From Leidyana gryllorum EB-2025a (Eukaryota; Apicomplexa), in contig JBLWGC010000123.1 of assembly GCA_048772705.1 (NCBI GenBank), forward strand, positions 1-64,000: a stretch of 64,000 nucleotides of DNA. Reading direction: 5' to 3'. Both the position numbers and the translations under genes were made by a program. Position 1 is the first letter of the stretch. Every line of letters begins with the position of its first letter. Below, one piece after another: positions 14,728 to 23,142 of the stretch. The notes beneath the pieces are model-generated. The model ran no database searches. It was not told where the DNA came from and saw nothing but the letters and a program-made list of their open reading frames with translations.

Positions 14728-14799
14728 GGGCCTATGGCGCAACGGTAGCGCGTCTGACTCCAGATCAGAAGGTTGGGTGTTCGAATCACTCTGGGCTCA
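14728..14799 (+). tRNA. tRNA-Trp(CCA)
   Basis: Acceptor GGGCCTA/TGGGCTC, loop CTCCAGA on TCTGA/TCAGA. Followed by T5 at 14813-14817. Confidence 0.94.
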
Positions 14800-14812
14800 A
14801 CCGGACTCTATG

Positions 14813-14817
14813 TTTTT
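14813..14817 (+). terminator. Pol III T5 terminator of tRNA-Trp
   Basis: Five T residues, 14 nt beyond the discriminator of the Trp gene. Confidence 0.75.
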
Positions 14818-14835
14818 CCCGTTTGGGGCGCAACC

Positions 14836-14915
14836 TGACAAAAGTGGGATTCGAACCCACGACCTTTCGGACTGCGGTCTGAGCACAGCGCCTCAGACCA
14901 CTCGGTCATCTTGCC
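14836..14915 (-). tRNA. tRNA-Leu(CAG)
   Basis: Loop CTCAGAC on CTGTG/CGCAG. One acceptor change at the 3' strand (TTTTGTC). Confidence 0.88.
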
Positions 14916-15009
14916 GGGATGTTGTTGGCTCGCCGCTCCAAGCGTTTTCTATCCCTTGAATCTCAAGATGGAAGGACTGTTGGGGTTTCAGGCCGGTGTG
15001 TTCGGAGCG

Positions 15010-15081
15010 TCCGAGATAGTATAGTGGTTAGTATTTCCGCCTGTCACGCGGAAGACCCGGGTTCGATTCCCGGTCTCGGAG
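15010..15081 (+). tRNA. tRNA-Asp(GTC)
   Basis: Identical in body to 3362. Confidence 0.95.
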
Positions 15082-15218
15082 CAGTTCCAGCCCTCACAAC
15101 TGGTGCAACTCAGATTTTGTCGCAGCTGGTCTGGACTTCATTCGGGATTGTACGAGTGGGAGCCGCGTATAGAAGCCGACCTTGGAGAGACGTGGCATTG
15201 AGTCAACAACTATCAGAC

Positions 15219-15290
15219 GGGCTGTTCTGGGAATCGAACCCAGGACTTCTTCCACCCGAAGGAAGAATCATACCACTAGACCAAACAGCC
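15219..15290 (-). tRNA. tRNA-Pro(CGG)
   Basis: Loop TTCGGGT, intact. Confidence 0.94.
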
Positions 15291-15377
15291 GGCTGTCGGT
15301 CGAGCAACCCGCTGAGTACAGTCGAGAGAGTGGTCATACGATGTTGAGAACAAAGAAATCGATGGGGTCTGCGCAAC

Positions 15378-15450
15378 GGGCGACTAGCTCAAATGGTAGA
15401 GCGCTCGCTTAGCATGCGAGAGGTACTGGGATCGATGCCCAGGTCGTCCA
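15378..15450 (+). tRNA. tRNA-Ala(AGC)
   Basis: Loop TTAGCAT, G3-U70, 87 bp from the opposing Pro. Confidence 0.94.
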
Positions 15451-15463
15451 AAGTACGTACGGC

Positions 15464-15513
15464 TGCACGTGCCGGGATCTCACCATCTTTGAAGGGTCGC
15501 AGACCACAATTGC
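15464..15513 (-). pseudogene. tRNA-Gly-derived relic
   Basis: Shortened copy of the Ala-Asn spacer relic. Confidence 0.5.
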
Positions 15514-15557
15514 CATTGCGATACCAGCCCAGTCAGTGTCTAGCGTGCCTCTGAAAG

Positions 15558-15630
15558 CGCTCCTGGCAGGTTCCGAGCCTGCGACTTTGCGGTTAACAGC
15601 CACACCCTCTGCTGCCTGAGCTACAAGACC
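15558..15630 (-). tRNA. tRNA-Asn(GTT)
   Basis: Loop CTGTTAA. One acceptor mismatch (CAGGAGC) and D-loop changes. Confidence 0.85.
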
Positions 15631-15725
15631 CCTTACAATGTTTCAGAGGTTAGTAGAGAGACCCTCCTCTTCCTACAACAGTTCGCACGGGGTGCCCGAG
15701 GGAAGGTGTAATCAGTTACAGTCTC

Positions 15726-15807
15726 GGCAAGGTGGCCGAGCGGTTAAGGCGGCGGCCTGCTAAGCCGTTGGGTTTCACCCGCGTGAATTCGAATCTCACC
15801 CTTGTCG
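15726..15807 (+). tRNA. tRNA-Ser(GCT)
   Basis: Loop CTGCTAA, intact; one T-stem change (TGAAT). Opens the block inverted at 41243-41935. Confidence 0.92.
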
Positions 15808-16024
15808 GTAGCATTCGCGGAGAGCGCAATTGCTTCAATGATTGAAGTGAGCTTTCTGTCCGACTCAAATCCAACGATCTACGCTGGGCGCTATATACAG
15901 GAGCCGATTAAATTTTCCAGACGTCAGTAGAGAGACCCGTGTTGCGTGTGTCCAGTTGAGGAAGCGCTAGTCCGGATAATTCTACCGACTCAATTCTACC
16001 GACTCTTCTGGGATGGGCTGAATC

Positions 16025-16096
16025 GGTTGCGTGGTGTAGTGGTTAGCACTGGAGACTCTGAATCTCCCGACCTGGGTTCGATTCCCGGCGCGACCT
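16025..16096 (+). tRNA. tRNA-Gln(CTG)
   Basis: Loop CTCTGAA, all stems paired. Confidence 0.94.
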
Positions 16097-16160
16097 TGGA
16101 ACTGGTCCTCACTGCTCCGTGAAACTTCGCCACTCCTCTTGGGCTGGGGGGACCATTCAT

Positions 16161-16232
16161 GCAGCCACCGTCTAGTGGTTACGACGTCTGCTTAACACGC
16201 AGAAAGTCCGAGGTGAATCCTCGGTGGATGTA
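16161..16232 (+). tRNA. tRNA-Val(AAC), first of a spacerless dimer
   Basis: Loop TTAACAC. T arm rewritten but palindromic (CCGAGGTGAATCCTCGG). One acceptor mismatch. The next Val-like gene begins at the very next base. Confidence 0.82.
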
Positions 16233-16303
16233 GCTCCCACGGTCTAGTGGTTACGACGTCTGCTGAACACGCAGAAAGTCCGAGGTGAATCCTCGGTGGG
16301 GTA
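16233..16303 (+). tRNA. tRNA-Val(AAC)-like, second of a spacerless dimer
   Basis: Loop TGAACAC (G33). Acceptor GCTCCCA/TGGGGTA is partly paired. It shares the unusual T arm of its neighbour, so it arose by tandem duplication. Mirror dimer at 41370-41512. Confidence 0.7.
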
Positions 16304-16358
16304 ACTCCTAACTTTCAGCGAGAACCACAGGAGAGAATCTTAAGCGAAACCACCTGTG

Positions 16359-16430
16359 CTCCGAGACCGGGAATCGAACCCGGGTCCTCCGCGTGACAGG
16401 CGGAAATACTAACCACTATACTATCTCGGA
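16359..16430 (-). tRNA. tRNA-Asp(GTC)
   Basis: Loop CTGTCAC, intact. Confidence 0.94.
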
Positions 16431-16520
16431 CGCTCTCAACACGCCGGCCTCCCATCCCAGAAGTCTTTCTATTTTGGCTCACGGACAAAAAACGCGTGGA
16501 GCGATGAACCAACAACACTG

Positions 16521-17220
16521 GGCAAGATAGCCGAGTTGTCTAAGGCGCTGTGCTCAGACCGCTGTCCGAAAGGGCGAGGATCTGGGGTTTGTTGTAGTTC
16601 GTGTTTGCCTGATGGTCAACTTCCTATCGGGTGGCCAAATTCGACTTGGGGTGAATTTCCAATCGAATTAACATCCATCTGGATACTTCCCTACATATTT
16701 GGCACTTATATAGGGGCATGTATACGATGGTGGAAAGGCATTATTAACGAACGTAAAGCAACTACTACTAAAGCGTAAAGGCAAATGCACCCTAGTGGTC
16801 TGAGCTCTCTGCGACAGTGTAACTGTGCAGACACTCACATGAATGATCAGAGTGTGGTGTCGGGGAGAACTACCGTGTGTGTCCAGCGCGAGGCTCCGCA
16901 AGAGTGCGAGCGACTGGCACATGGGTGGATTGAGAGAGACACCAGAGCGAGAGACACACGCAAGCAAAGTTGGCTAAGTCAGAGTTGGACTAGGCAAGAG
17001 GCGGCCTAAGATAACTTTTGCACTTGGTACAACAAGTCGTAGTTCTTGTTTTGCGCCGTCGTGTGCGACATATTCGTGGTAGACTTGTCGGCAAAAATAC
17101 TAACTTGGTTCTAAGTCTGACTTGTGGTCGAAAGTATGCAGAGATGAGAACTGGGCCTCGTTCCCCTTGAGTAGCGACTTGGGGTTACAACAGGGTTGAG
17201 CCTTTTGAACACCGGAGCAG
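16521..17220 (+). pseudogene. tRNA-Leu relic split by an LTR
   Basis: The 5' half with loop CTCAGAC ends at 16589. The remainder (GAGCCTTTTGAACACCGG) resumes at 17198. The unsplit paralogue lies at 20719. Confidence 0.78.
16590..17192 (+). mobile_element. Solo LTR, family A copy 2 (603 bp)
   Basis: TGTTGTAG...TTACAACA ends, target duplication GGGTT at 16585-16589 and 17193-17197. Same orientation relative to its host gene as copy 1. Confidence 0.9.
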
Positions 17221-17228
17221 TTGGACGG

Positions 17229-17308
17229 CCGGGGGTAGCTCAGTTGGTAGAGCATCTGACTGTGGTGATGGCATCAGATAGTCGGCGGTTCGATTCCGCC
17301 TCACCGGA
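17229..17308 (+). tRNA. tRNA-Tyr body with anticodon GTG (His)
   Basis: Structure and 7-nt intron (TGATGGC) as in Tyr, but the anticodon is GTG by a single A to G change. T stem repaired to GGCGG/CCGCC. Confidence 0.82.
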
Positions 17309-17496
17309 AGTAGAGTGGTGGTTGGCAGACTACTACTCAACCTGATGGGTTTTGCAGACATCGTTGATGGGCCAACTGGAATGAATCTGGCGAAGATTCC
17401 ATGCATATACAACTCAAATCTTGTCTCAGCTGTCGGAGCAGCATATCTTAGACAACCTTGAAGAGACGTGGCGTATTGAGTCAACAACTGACAGAC

Positions 17497-17568
17497 GGGC
17501 TGTTCTGGGAATCGAACCCAGGACTTCTTCCACCCAAAGGAAGAATCATACCCTTAGACCAAACAGCC
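17497..17568 (-). tRNA. tRNA-Pro(TGG)
   Basis: Loop TTTGGGT. D-loop change (TAAGGGTATG). A second Pro-TGG is at 51042. Confidence 0.9.
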
Positions 17569-17655
17569 GACAACCCACCATCCCGGTACAACCCCCAGTA
17601 CTGTGGAATCAGTCGAGCACGCCTTTCGGCTCCCTCTTTCATGTTGGACACTGAG

Positions 17656-17725
17656 AAGCGTGGCTCAGTGGGAGAGTGTTGGGCTCCTGACAGGAGGGTC
17701 CGTCGGTCGAAACGACGCACTGCTA
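17656..17725 (+). pseudogene. Initiator tRNA-Met relic
   Basis: T arm GTCGAAACGAC is kept. The anticodon arm is rebuilt as CTCCTGACAGGAG and the acceptor is broken. Confidence 0.65.
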
Positions 17726-17801
17726 AGCGTCAGCAGGAGGACACACTTATAGAAATGATACAGGCGTCTTTTGGATTCAAGAGCTCCCCGATCCGGCTAT
17801 C

Positions 17802-17856
17802 GACGCTACACGTTTGGCGTGCAAAGTCACCTCTCTACCACTTGAAATAGCCGCCA
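17802..17856 (-). pseudogene. tRNA-Ala-like relic
   Basis: GGCGGCTATTTCAAGTGG with TTTGCAC in the loop region; 3' half lost. Confidence 0.5.
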
Positions 17857-17933
17857 ACCCGCCAAACCCAAGTGAATCTTCCCCGCCTCGGTTCCTCAAC
17901 AGTGGCACCTCGAGCTCTCAAGCTCAACACTGC

Positions 17934-18003
17934 GGCACAGATCGCGGGGTGGTCGGAGATGCCAAACTCGAATTTGGATCGCGTAAGTCTGCATGGCTCG
18001 GAA
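17934..18003 (+). pseudogene. tRNA-Leu(CAA)-derived relic
   Basis: GCACAGAT start, CGTAAGTCTGCATGG variable/T region, loop CTCGAAT. Antisense relative at 62104. Confidence 0.55.
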
Positions 18004-18047
18004 TGTCAGCCACTCTTGTCGATTCCGCTGTGGAGCGAGACCACGAG

Positions 18048-18118
18048 AACGGTGGGCGGGACTCAAACCCACAACCTTTGCCTCCGGAGGGCAACACGCT
18101 ATCCGTTGCGCCACCGCA
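18048..18118 (-). tRNA. tRNA-Arg(CCG), acceptor damaged
   Basis: Loop CTCCGGA on TTGCC/GGCAA region. Loss of one TGG repeat at the 5' end destroys acceptor pairing. Intact copy at 61996. Confidence 0.78.
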
Positions 18119-18288
18119 CAATCCACAGCCTCACTGTCTGCGACCCCTGAGTCGGTGATATCGCCTGGCCCCGCTGGTTCGATTCAGCACTTGTCAAGTG
18201 GACGTAGTAGGCGGAGTTCGAAAGACTCCTTATCTTATTTGAGACACGGGTATCAACTCTGCTAGACCCTCGTCAGAGCCTAGCAAAA

Positions 18289-18360
18289 GGGCTGTTCTGG
18301 GAATCGAACCCAGGACTCCTTCCACCCTAAGGAAGGATCATACCACTAGACCAAACAGCC
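18289..18360 (-). tRNA. tRNA-Pro(AGG)
   Basis: Loop TTAGGGT on CTTCC/GGAAG. Confidence 0.94.
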
Positions 18361-18414
18361 GACTGGTCGGTGGTGCAAATTGCTGGTAGAGTCGGGAGAC
18401 TGGTCATAATATGT

Positions 18415-18487
18415 CAGCGGCTAGCTCAAATGATATAGCACTCGCTTAAGATGCGAGAGATACTGGGATCAATGCCCAGGTCGTCCA
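18415..18487 (+). tRNA. tRNA-Ala body with anticodon AAG (Leu)
   Basis: Loop TTAAGAT replaces TTAGCAT. G3-U70 is retained, but the first two acceptor pairs are lost and T-arm bases are changed. Confidence 0.7.
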
Positions 18488-18553
18488 AACTTCCAATGCG
18501 GTATTTGAAAACAGAGTCACGACCGAATGGAGTTGATGCCCGATCACATAACA

Positions 18554-18635
18554 CGACAACTGCTGCATTCGAACCAGCGCGGGCCAGGCCCAGTAGATTT
18601 CTAGTCTACCCCCTTAACCACTCGGGCAAGTTGCC
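18554..18635 (-). tRNA. tRNA-Ser(AGA)
   Basis: Loop CTAGAAA; one T-stem change (TGCAG). Confidence 0.9.
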
Positions 18636-18698
18636 ACCTGTCCAACTCGGCATTTTGCGGCCAGTGCCGTCACATACGGTTCAACAAGCTTTACTAGG

Positions 18699-18770
18699 AC
18701 TGCTCGCGCCGCCCGAACCCGCGGTTCTCCCTTCAAAAGTCTTGCGCTCTACCGACGGAGTTGGGGCGGC
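18699..18770 (-). pseudogene. tRNA-Lys relic
   Basis: Same relic type as 2860, antisense. Confidence 0.65.
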
Positions 18771-18864
18771 AAGAAGCTCGGACTTGGTAACAAATTCCAG
18801 TCGTATTGATGGTGGAATCTTTCCGAGACGGTTCGGCAGGCCGAAGCCTAAACTCGAGCACTTG

Positions 18865-18937
18865 TCCACTGTAGTCTAAGTGGCTAGGATATGCGGCTCT
18901 CACCCGCACGATCCGGGTTCAAGTCCCGGCAGTGGAA
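18865..18937 (+). tRNA. tRNA-Glu(CTC)
   Basis: Reference Glu-CTC: all stems paired. Confidence 0.95.
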
Positions 18938-19013
18938 GTCATTGAAGTACTCGAGCAAAGTGCTCCACTAATCTCCGTCAGTAGCCATCGTTTCGTTGTC
19001 TCCAACTTACATT

Positions 19014-19085
19014 GCCTTCGAAGCTTAGGGGCAGAGCGTTCGCTTCCTAAACGAGAAGGCGCCGGCTCGATTCCGGCAGAAGGCT
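19014..19085 (+). tRNA. tRNA-Thr body with anticodon CCT (Arg)
   Basis: Loop TTCCTAA replaces TTCGTAA. Anticodon stem mismatch (TCGC against ACGA); acceptor GCCTTCG mismatch. Confidence 0.72.
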
Positions 19086-19153
19086 TTGATGCATCGATAG
19101 GCTTATAAAGAATGGCTGTCCACCAGGTACAAGAGTCAACAGAATCGTGTTCT

Positions 19154-19224
19154 GCATCTGTGGTCTAGTGGAAGAGTCTCTCGCTGCCATCAAGATAGCC
19201 CGTGTGCGATTCCCGACAGATGCA
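19154..19224 (+). tRNA. tRNA-Gly(GCC), worn
   Basis: Loop CTGCCAT; T arm decayed (CGTGTGCGATTCCCG). Related tandem relics at 49103 and 49252. Confidence 0.65.
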
Positions 19225-19268
19225 AAACGATAGCATGATGAGTTTGTCGGCGATTGCGATTCCGACCC

Positions 19269-19341
19269 TGGGAGTGGAGAGGATCGAACTCTCGACTTCA
19301 GGATTATGAGACCTACGCGCTACCGACTGCGCTACACTCCC
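19269..19341 (-). tRNA. Elongator tRNA-Met(CAT)
   Basis: Inverted equivalent of 14130, all arms kept. Confidence 0.9.
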
Positions 19342-19416
19342 CCCCGACTGTCTCCGAAGAATCACCCGAACCCAGAACCATGCTGCCAGGCAGGTTGGGT
19401 CAAGATACAACAAAGC

Positions 19417-19487
19417 GGGCTGTTCTGGGAATCGAACCCAGCACTCAATCCACCCTAAGGAAGGATATACCACTAGACCAAACAGCT
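19417..19487 (-). tRNA. tRNA-Pro(AGG), worn
   Basis: Loop TTAGGGT. The anticodon-stem 3' flank is altered (GATTGAGTGC) and one base is missing. Confidence 0.75.
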
Positions 19488-19575
19488 GACTGGTCGGTGG
19501 TGCAATCCGCGGGTAGAGTCGAGAGAGTGGTCATGCTATGTTGGCAACCGATAAATGCGATGGGGACTGCACGTC

Positions 19576-19647
19576 GGGCGACTGGCTCAGATGGTAAAGC
19601 GCTCGCTTAGCATGCGAAAGGTATGGGATCGATGTCCAGGTCGTCCA
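19576..19647 (+). tRNA. tRNA-Ala(AGC)
   Basis: Loop TTAGCAT; one base short in the variable region (GGTATGG). Confidence 0.85.
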
Positions 19648-19756
19648 AACTTCGTACGGCTGCACCTGCCGCTATGTATTTACCGAGTTGAGAGCCTTTG
19701 ATTGTGCCCTGTAGCCCTTGGATAGACTTTGGCATCGCAATACGGTCTAGGGTGCC

Positions 19757-19822
19757 TGAGACCGCCGACCTGCGACTTAGTATTTAACAATCACACGCTT
19801 TGCCCACTGCGCTACAAGAGCC
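19757..19822 (-). pseudogene. tRNA-Asn relic
   Basis: Anticodon region TTGTTAAATA; T arm degraded. Confidence 0.55.
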
Positions 19823-19920
19823 AGTTGAATATTTTGGAGGTTAGTAGAAAAACCCGTTTTGCATGTGTGGGGAAGCTCTAGTCCGGATGGCTCTATCAAC
19901 TCTTTGAGAAGGGCTAAATC

Positions 19921-19992
19921 GGTTGCGTGGTGTAGTGGTTAGCACTGGAGACTTTGAATCTCCCGACCTGGGTTCGATTCCCGGGGCGACCT
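19921..19992 (+). tRNA. tRNA-Gln(TTG)
   Basis: Loop CTTTGAA. The only near-intact TTG copy; one acceptor change (GGCGACC). Confidence 0.88.
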
Positions 19993-20055
19993 TGAAACTA
20001 GTCCTCACTACTTCGTGAAACCTCCCTACTAGCTTTGGTCTGCGGGACCTGCCGT

Positions 20056-20128
20056 GCAGCCATGGTCTAGTGGTTACGACGTCTGCTTCACACGCAGAAG
20101 GTCCCGAGTTCGATCCTCGGTGGCTGTA
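20056..20128 (+). tRNA. tRNA-Val(CAC)
   Basis: Loop TTCACAC, intact. Confidence 0.94.
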
Positions 20129-20184
20129 GCTCGCAACTTTCAGCGAGAACCAAAGGAGAGAATCTTAGAGCGAAACCACCTGCG

Positions 20185-20256
20185 CTCCGAGACCGGGAAT
20201 CGAACCCGGGTCTTCCGAGTGTCAGGCGGAAATACTAACCACTAGACTATCTCGGC
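20185..20256 (-). tRNA. tRNA-Asp body with anticodon GAC (Val)
   Basis: Loop CTGACAC replaces CTGTCAC. The adjoining stem pair (C-T) is broken and the acceptor end is changed to GCCGAGA. Confidence 0.75.
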
Positions 20257-20342
20257 CGCTCTAAATACGCCGGCCTCCAACTTCAAAAGTCTTTCCATTT
20301 TGTTATCTCAATTGTACTCAGCGGGTTGCACGACCGACAGGC

Positions 20343-20414
20343 GGCTGTTTGGTCTAGTGGTATGATTCTTCCTTCGGGTGGAAGAAGTCCTGGGTTCGAC
20401 TCCCAGAAGAGCCC
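20343..20414 (+). tRNA. tRNA-Pro(CGG)
   Basis: Loop TTCGGGT; acceptor 3' strand AAGAGCC (one mismatch). Confidence 0.88.
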
Positions 20415-20552
20415 GTCTGATAGTTGTTGACTGAATGCCACGTCTCTCCAAGGTCGGCTACCATACGCGGCTCCCACTCGTATAATCCCGGATGAAGTCC
20501 AGACCAGCTGAGACAAAATCTGAGTTGCAGCAGTTGTGAGGGGCTGGAACTG

Positions 20553-20624
20553 CTCCGAGACCGGGAATCGAACCCGGGTCTTCCGCGTGACAGGCGGAAA
20601 TACTAACCACTATACTATCTCGGA
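20553..20624 (-). tRNA. tRNA-Asp(GTC)
   Basis: Loop CTGTCAC, intact. Confidence 0.95.
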
Positions 20625-20718
20625 CGCTCTGAACACGCCGCCCTCCAACCCCAAAAGTCCTTCCATTTTGAGATGTCAAGCACAGAAAACGCGTGGAGCG
20701 GCGAGCCAACAACATGCC

Positions 20719-20815
20719 GGCAAAGATGGCCGAGTTGCCCAAGACGCTGTGCTCAGACTGCAGTCCGAAAGCTCGAGGATCTGGGGTTAAGCCTTTCGAA
20801 CCCCGGAGCAGTTGG
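20719..20815 (+). pseudogene. tRNA-Leu-derived relic, unsplit
   Basis: Loop CTCAGAC, rearranged 3' end GGATCTGGGGTTAAGCC. Confidence 0.7.
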
Positions 20816-20818
20816 ACA

Positions 20819-20899
20819 GCGGGGGAAAGCTCAGTTGGTAGAGCATCTGACTGTAGTGCTGGCATCAGATAGTCGGCGCTTCGGTTCCGTCCCACCGGA
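20819..20899 (+). tRNA. tRNA-Tyr(GTA), worn
   Basis: Intron TGCTGGC and anticodon intact. Acceptor and T loop are damaged (GAAAGC; TTCGGTT). Confidence 0.72.
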
Positions 20900-20967
20900 T
20901 GGTTTTGGCACACAGCGTTGATAGGCCAACTAGACAACTCCGGCGAGGCTTCCATCTATTGTAGTTC

Positions 20968-21039
20968 GGAAAGGTTGGGAATCGATCCCAGAACCTTTCG
21001 TATACTAAGCCACCGTTTCATCATCTGGGCTAGCCTCCC
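20968..21039 (-). pseudogene. tRNA-Ala-like relic
   Basis: Same family as 10485. Confidence 0.6.
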
Positions 21040-21128
21040 ACTGTGCCTACCTCATGGCATTGAGTGATACTTCACATAGTGAGACGAGTCTCTCGACTGT
21101 ACCCAGCGGGTTGAACCACCGGCTAGGC

Positions 21129-21200
21129 GGCCGTTTGGTCTAGTGGTATGATCCTTCCTTAGGGTGGAAGGAGTCCTGGGTTCGATTCCCAGAACAGCCC
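21129..21200 (+). tRNA. tRNA-Pro(AGG)
   Basis: Loop TTAGGGT; acceptor GGCCGTT has one mismatch. Confidence 0.89.
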
Positions 21201-21301
21201 GTCTGATAGTTGTTGACGCAACACGGCACTCGACCCATCCCCGACAGCTAAGACAGGATCTGAGTTGTTGACTCAACAGGCTGCAACCCGGCCATCCGCC
21301 C

Positions 21302-21374
21302 AGACGCTACTGGGACTCGAACCCAGAATCCCCGGTTCCGTAGACCGATGCCATATCCATTAGGCCATAGCGCC
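21302..21374 (-). tRNA. tRNA-Arg(ACG)
   Basis: Identical body to 10702. Confidence 0.93.
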
Positions 21375-21495
21375 GACTAGCGGAGCCGTCAAATGGGAGT
21401 GTGTAGCGATCAAGACAGGACATGGGCAGCTACGCCCGATGGTGGGTGTGGACAGACTTCACCCACATCTCCCATTCGAGACATCGGGGACATAC

Positions 21496-21567
21496 TATCC
21501 AAGCCAGGATTCGAGCCTGGGTTTGCACGGCCACAACGTGCTGTCCTAACCACTAGACGACTCGGAC
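21496..21567 (-). tRNA. tRNA-His(GTG), mixed acceptor
   Basis: 5' strand GTCCGAG of canonical His with 3' strand CTTGGAT of the His-like variant. It still pairs through two G-U wobbles, so it looks like a recombinant between the two His forms. Confidence 0.82.
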
Positions 21568-21636
21568 AAATCTTTGAGCGAGGCGTAGAGGTAGCGCAGC
21601 ATTGATCAGGATGGGATGGAACAGCCACTCCTCAAC

Positions 21637-21715
21637 TTCGGGTGGAACGGAATTTACTCGTGGAATATCTGATGCCACCACTACAGTCAGATACGTTACC
21701 ATCTAAGCAGCCCGG
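21637..21715 (-). pseudogene. tRNA-Tyr-derived relic
   Basis: Antisense copy of the 55910 lineage. Confidence 0.65.
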
Positions 21716-21812
21716 GCCGTAAGGGTACTTCGGGGTGGCACACCGCAGCCAGAACGACATCGGCGGTCGCAACGGAAGCCATTAACACTCTGGAACTCAG
21801 AAGGAAAGTAAT

Positions 21813-21896
21813 GCACAGATGCCCGAGTGGTCTAAGGGGCCAGACTCAAGTTCTGGTAGGCGCAAGTCTGCATGGGTTCGAATCCCATTCTGTGCA
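21813..21896 (+). tRNA. tRNA-Leu(CAA)
   Basis: Loop CTCAAGT; identical arms to 1184, no intron. Confidence 0.93.
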
Positions 21897-21960
21897 ACGG
21901 CGATCATCCCCAAAAAAAAACTGGAAAAGGCCACAGTCGGTTGCATGCAGCCGAGTAATC

Positions 21961-22030
21961 GGCTGTTGCTCTGCTGGTTTGATCCTTCCTCAGAGTGGAA
22001 GGAGTCCTGGGTTCGATTCCAGAACAGCCC
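21961..22030 (+). pseudogene. tRNA-Pro relic, loop TCAGAGT
   Basis: Same defect as 1028. Confidence 0.75.
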
Positions 22031-22171
22031 TATTGGTCGTCGTTTGACTTGACTGGACATGTTGCCCTCAGAACCAACACAGCCACCTCGTTAGCCCGCT
22101 TCGGTAGAGCAGTCAGGGCAACTAACATCTCGAAAATCACATTTCGGCTACCTCTTCCATGTTGCAGACTG

Positions 22172-22243
22172 AGCAGTGTAGCTCAGTGGAAGAGTGTTAG
22201 GCTCATAACGCAAAGGTGCGTCGATCGAAACGACGCACTGCTA
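22172..22243 (+). tRNA. Initiator tRNA-Met(CAT), worn anticodon stem
   Basis: Same TTAGG/CGCAA defect as 852. Confidence 0.75.
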
Positions 22244-22286
22244 AGTGTGCGCAGAAGGGAACAGTTGCAGGATAGATTGGCTCGTG

Positions 22287-22356
22287 AGCTGCTGCCCGAA
22301 TCGAACCGGCGACCTTTCACTTACTAAGCGAATGCTCTGCCCCAAGCTAAGAAGGC
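22287..22356 (-). pseudogene. tRNA-Thr(AGT) with damaged 3' acceptor
   Basis: A short deletion changes AGAAGGC to GCAGC; D loop also short. Confidence 0.72.
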
Positions 22357-22484
22357 AATGTCAACTGGACATCACGAATGAGTCCCTATTGACGGAAGTT
22401 ACTGAAGCACATTGTTCCACCACTCAATACTTCCACTGCTCCACATACCGGCCAATAGGGTGTAACTAAGTTTAGAGTTTCCTT

Positions 22485-22558
22485 GCCGCCCTTAGCTCAG
22501 TCGGTAGAGCGCAAGACTTTTAATTTTGCAGTCGCGGGTTCGAGCCCCGCGGGCGGTG
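22485..22558 (+). tRNA. tRNA-Lys(TTT)
   Basis: Loop CTTTTAA. One extra T at position 8 (CCCTTAGC) and a stem change (ATTTTGC). Confidence 0.83.
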
Positions 22559-22618
22559 CAAGTCAATGTCTCTGGGAGTAAGAATGGAACCGTTGCCTAC
22601 AACCACACTCTGCTGGAT

Positions 22619-22691
22619 TTCCACTGGCGGCACTTAAACCCGGATCCTTCGGGTGAAAGCCGCATATCCTAGCCGCTTAGACTACAGTGGA
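22619..22691 (-). tRNA. tRNA-Glu(TTC), worn
   Basis: Loop CTTTCAC; T stem and variable loop altered. Confidence 0.78.
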
Positions 22692-22861
22692 CGAGTGGTT
22701 GAGTTGGGGCTTCGGCCGAGAGCCGTACCGTCTTGGAAAAAATGGTATGTCGGCGTGATCAAGTGAGTGGATCTCTGATACAGATTCGGACTTAGTAACC
22801 AATTCCATTTGTATTGATCGTGGAATCTTGGGCCTTCCTCGGGTACGGGGCGAGCTTCCTT

Positions 22862-22934
22862 GCCGTCCCAAATCAGTCGGTAGAGCGCCAGCCTTTTGAA
22901 GGGAGAACCGCGGGTTCGGGCAGCGCGAGCGGTC
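22862..22934 (+). pseudogene. tRNA-Lys relic
   Basis: Relic type of 2860. Confidence 0.6.
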
Positions 22935-22996
22935 CGAGTCAAGCTTGCTGAACCGTATGTGAAGCCACTGTCTGCGGCATGCCGAGTTCGGCCGTT

Positions 22997-23078
22997 GGCA
23001 ACTTGCCCGAGTGGTTAAAGGGGTAGACTAGCAATCCACTGGGCCCGGCCCGCGCTGGTTCAAATCCAGCAGTTGTCG
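22997..23078 (+). tRNA. tRNA-Ser body with anticodon AGC (Ala)
   Basis: Loop CTAGCAA replaces CTAGAAA. Acceptor and long variable arm are kept. One anticodon-stem change (TAGA/TCCA). Confidence 0.78.
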
Positions 23079-23142
23079 TGCGATGTGATCGGAGGGTCAA
23101 ACACCAACTCACGCATAAAACTCAACCATGTGCTATCTCCTC

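Larger units (their letters stand above)
15726..16430. repeat. Inverted duplication with 41243-41935
   Basis: Ser-GCT, Gln, Val dimer, Asp in mirror order. Confidence 0.9.

Noticed and set aside
17656-17725. An Arg-CCT tRNA from the CTCCTGA loop
   Set aside because: The T loop ATCG/GTCGAAA type and flanks show an initiator Met relic; the loop arises from a rearranged hairpin.
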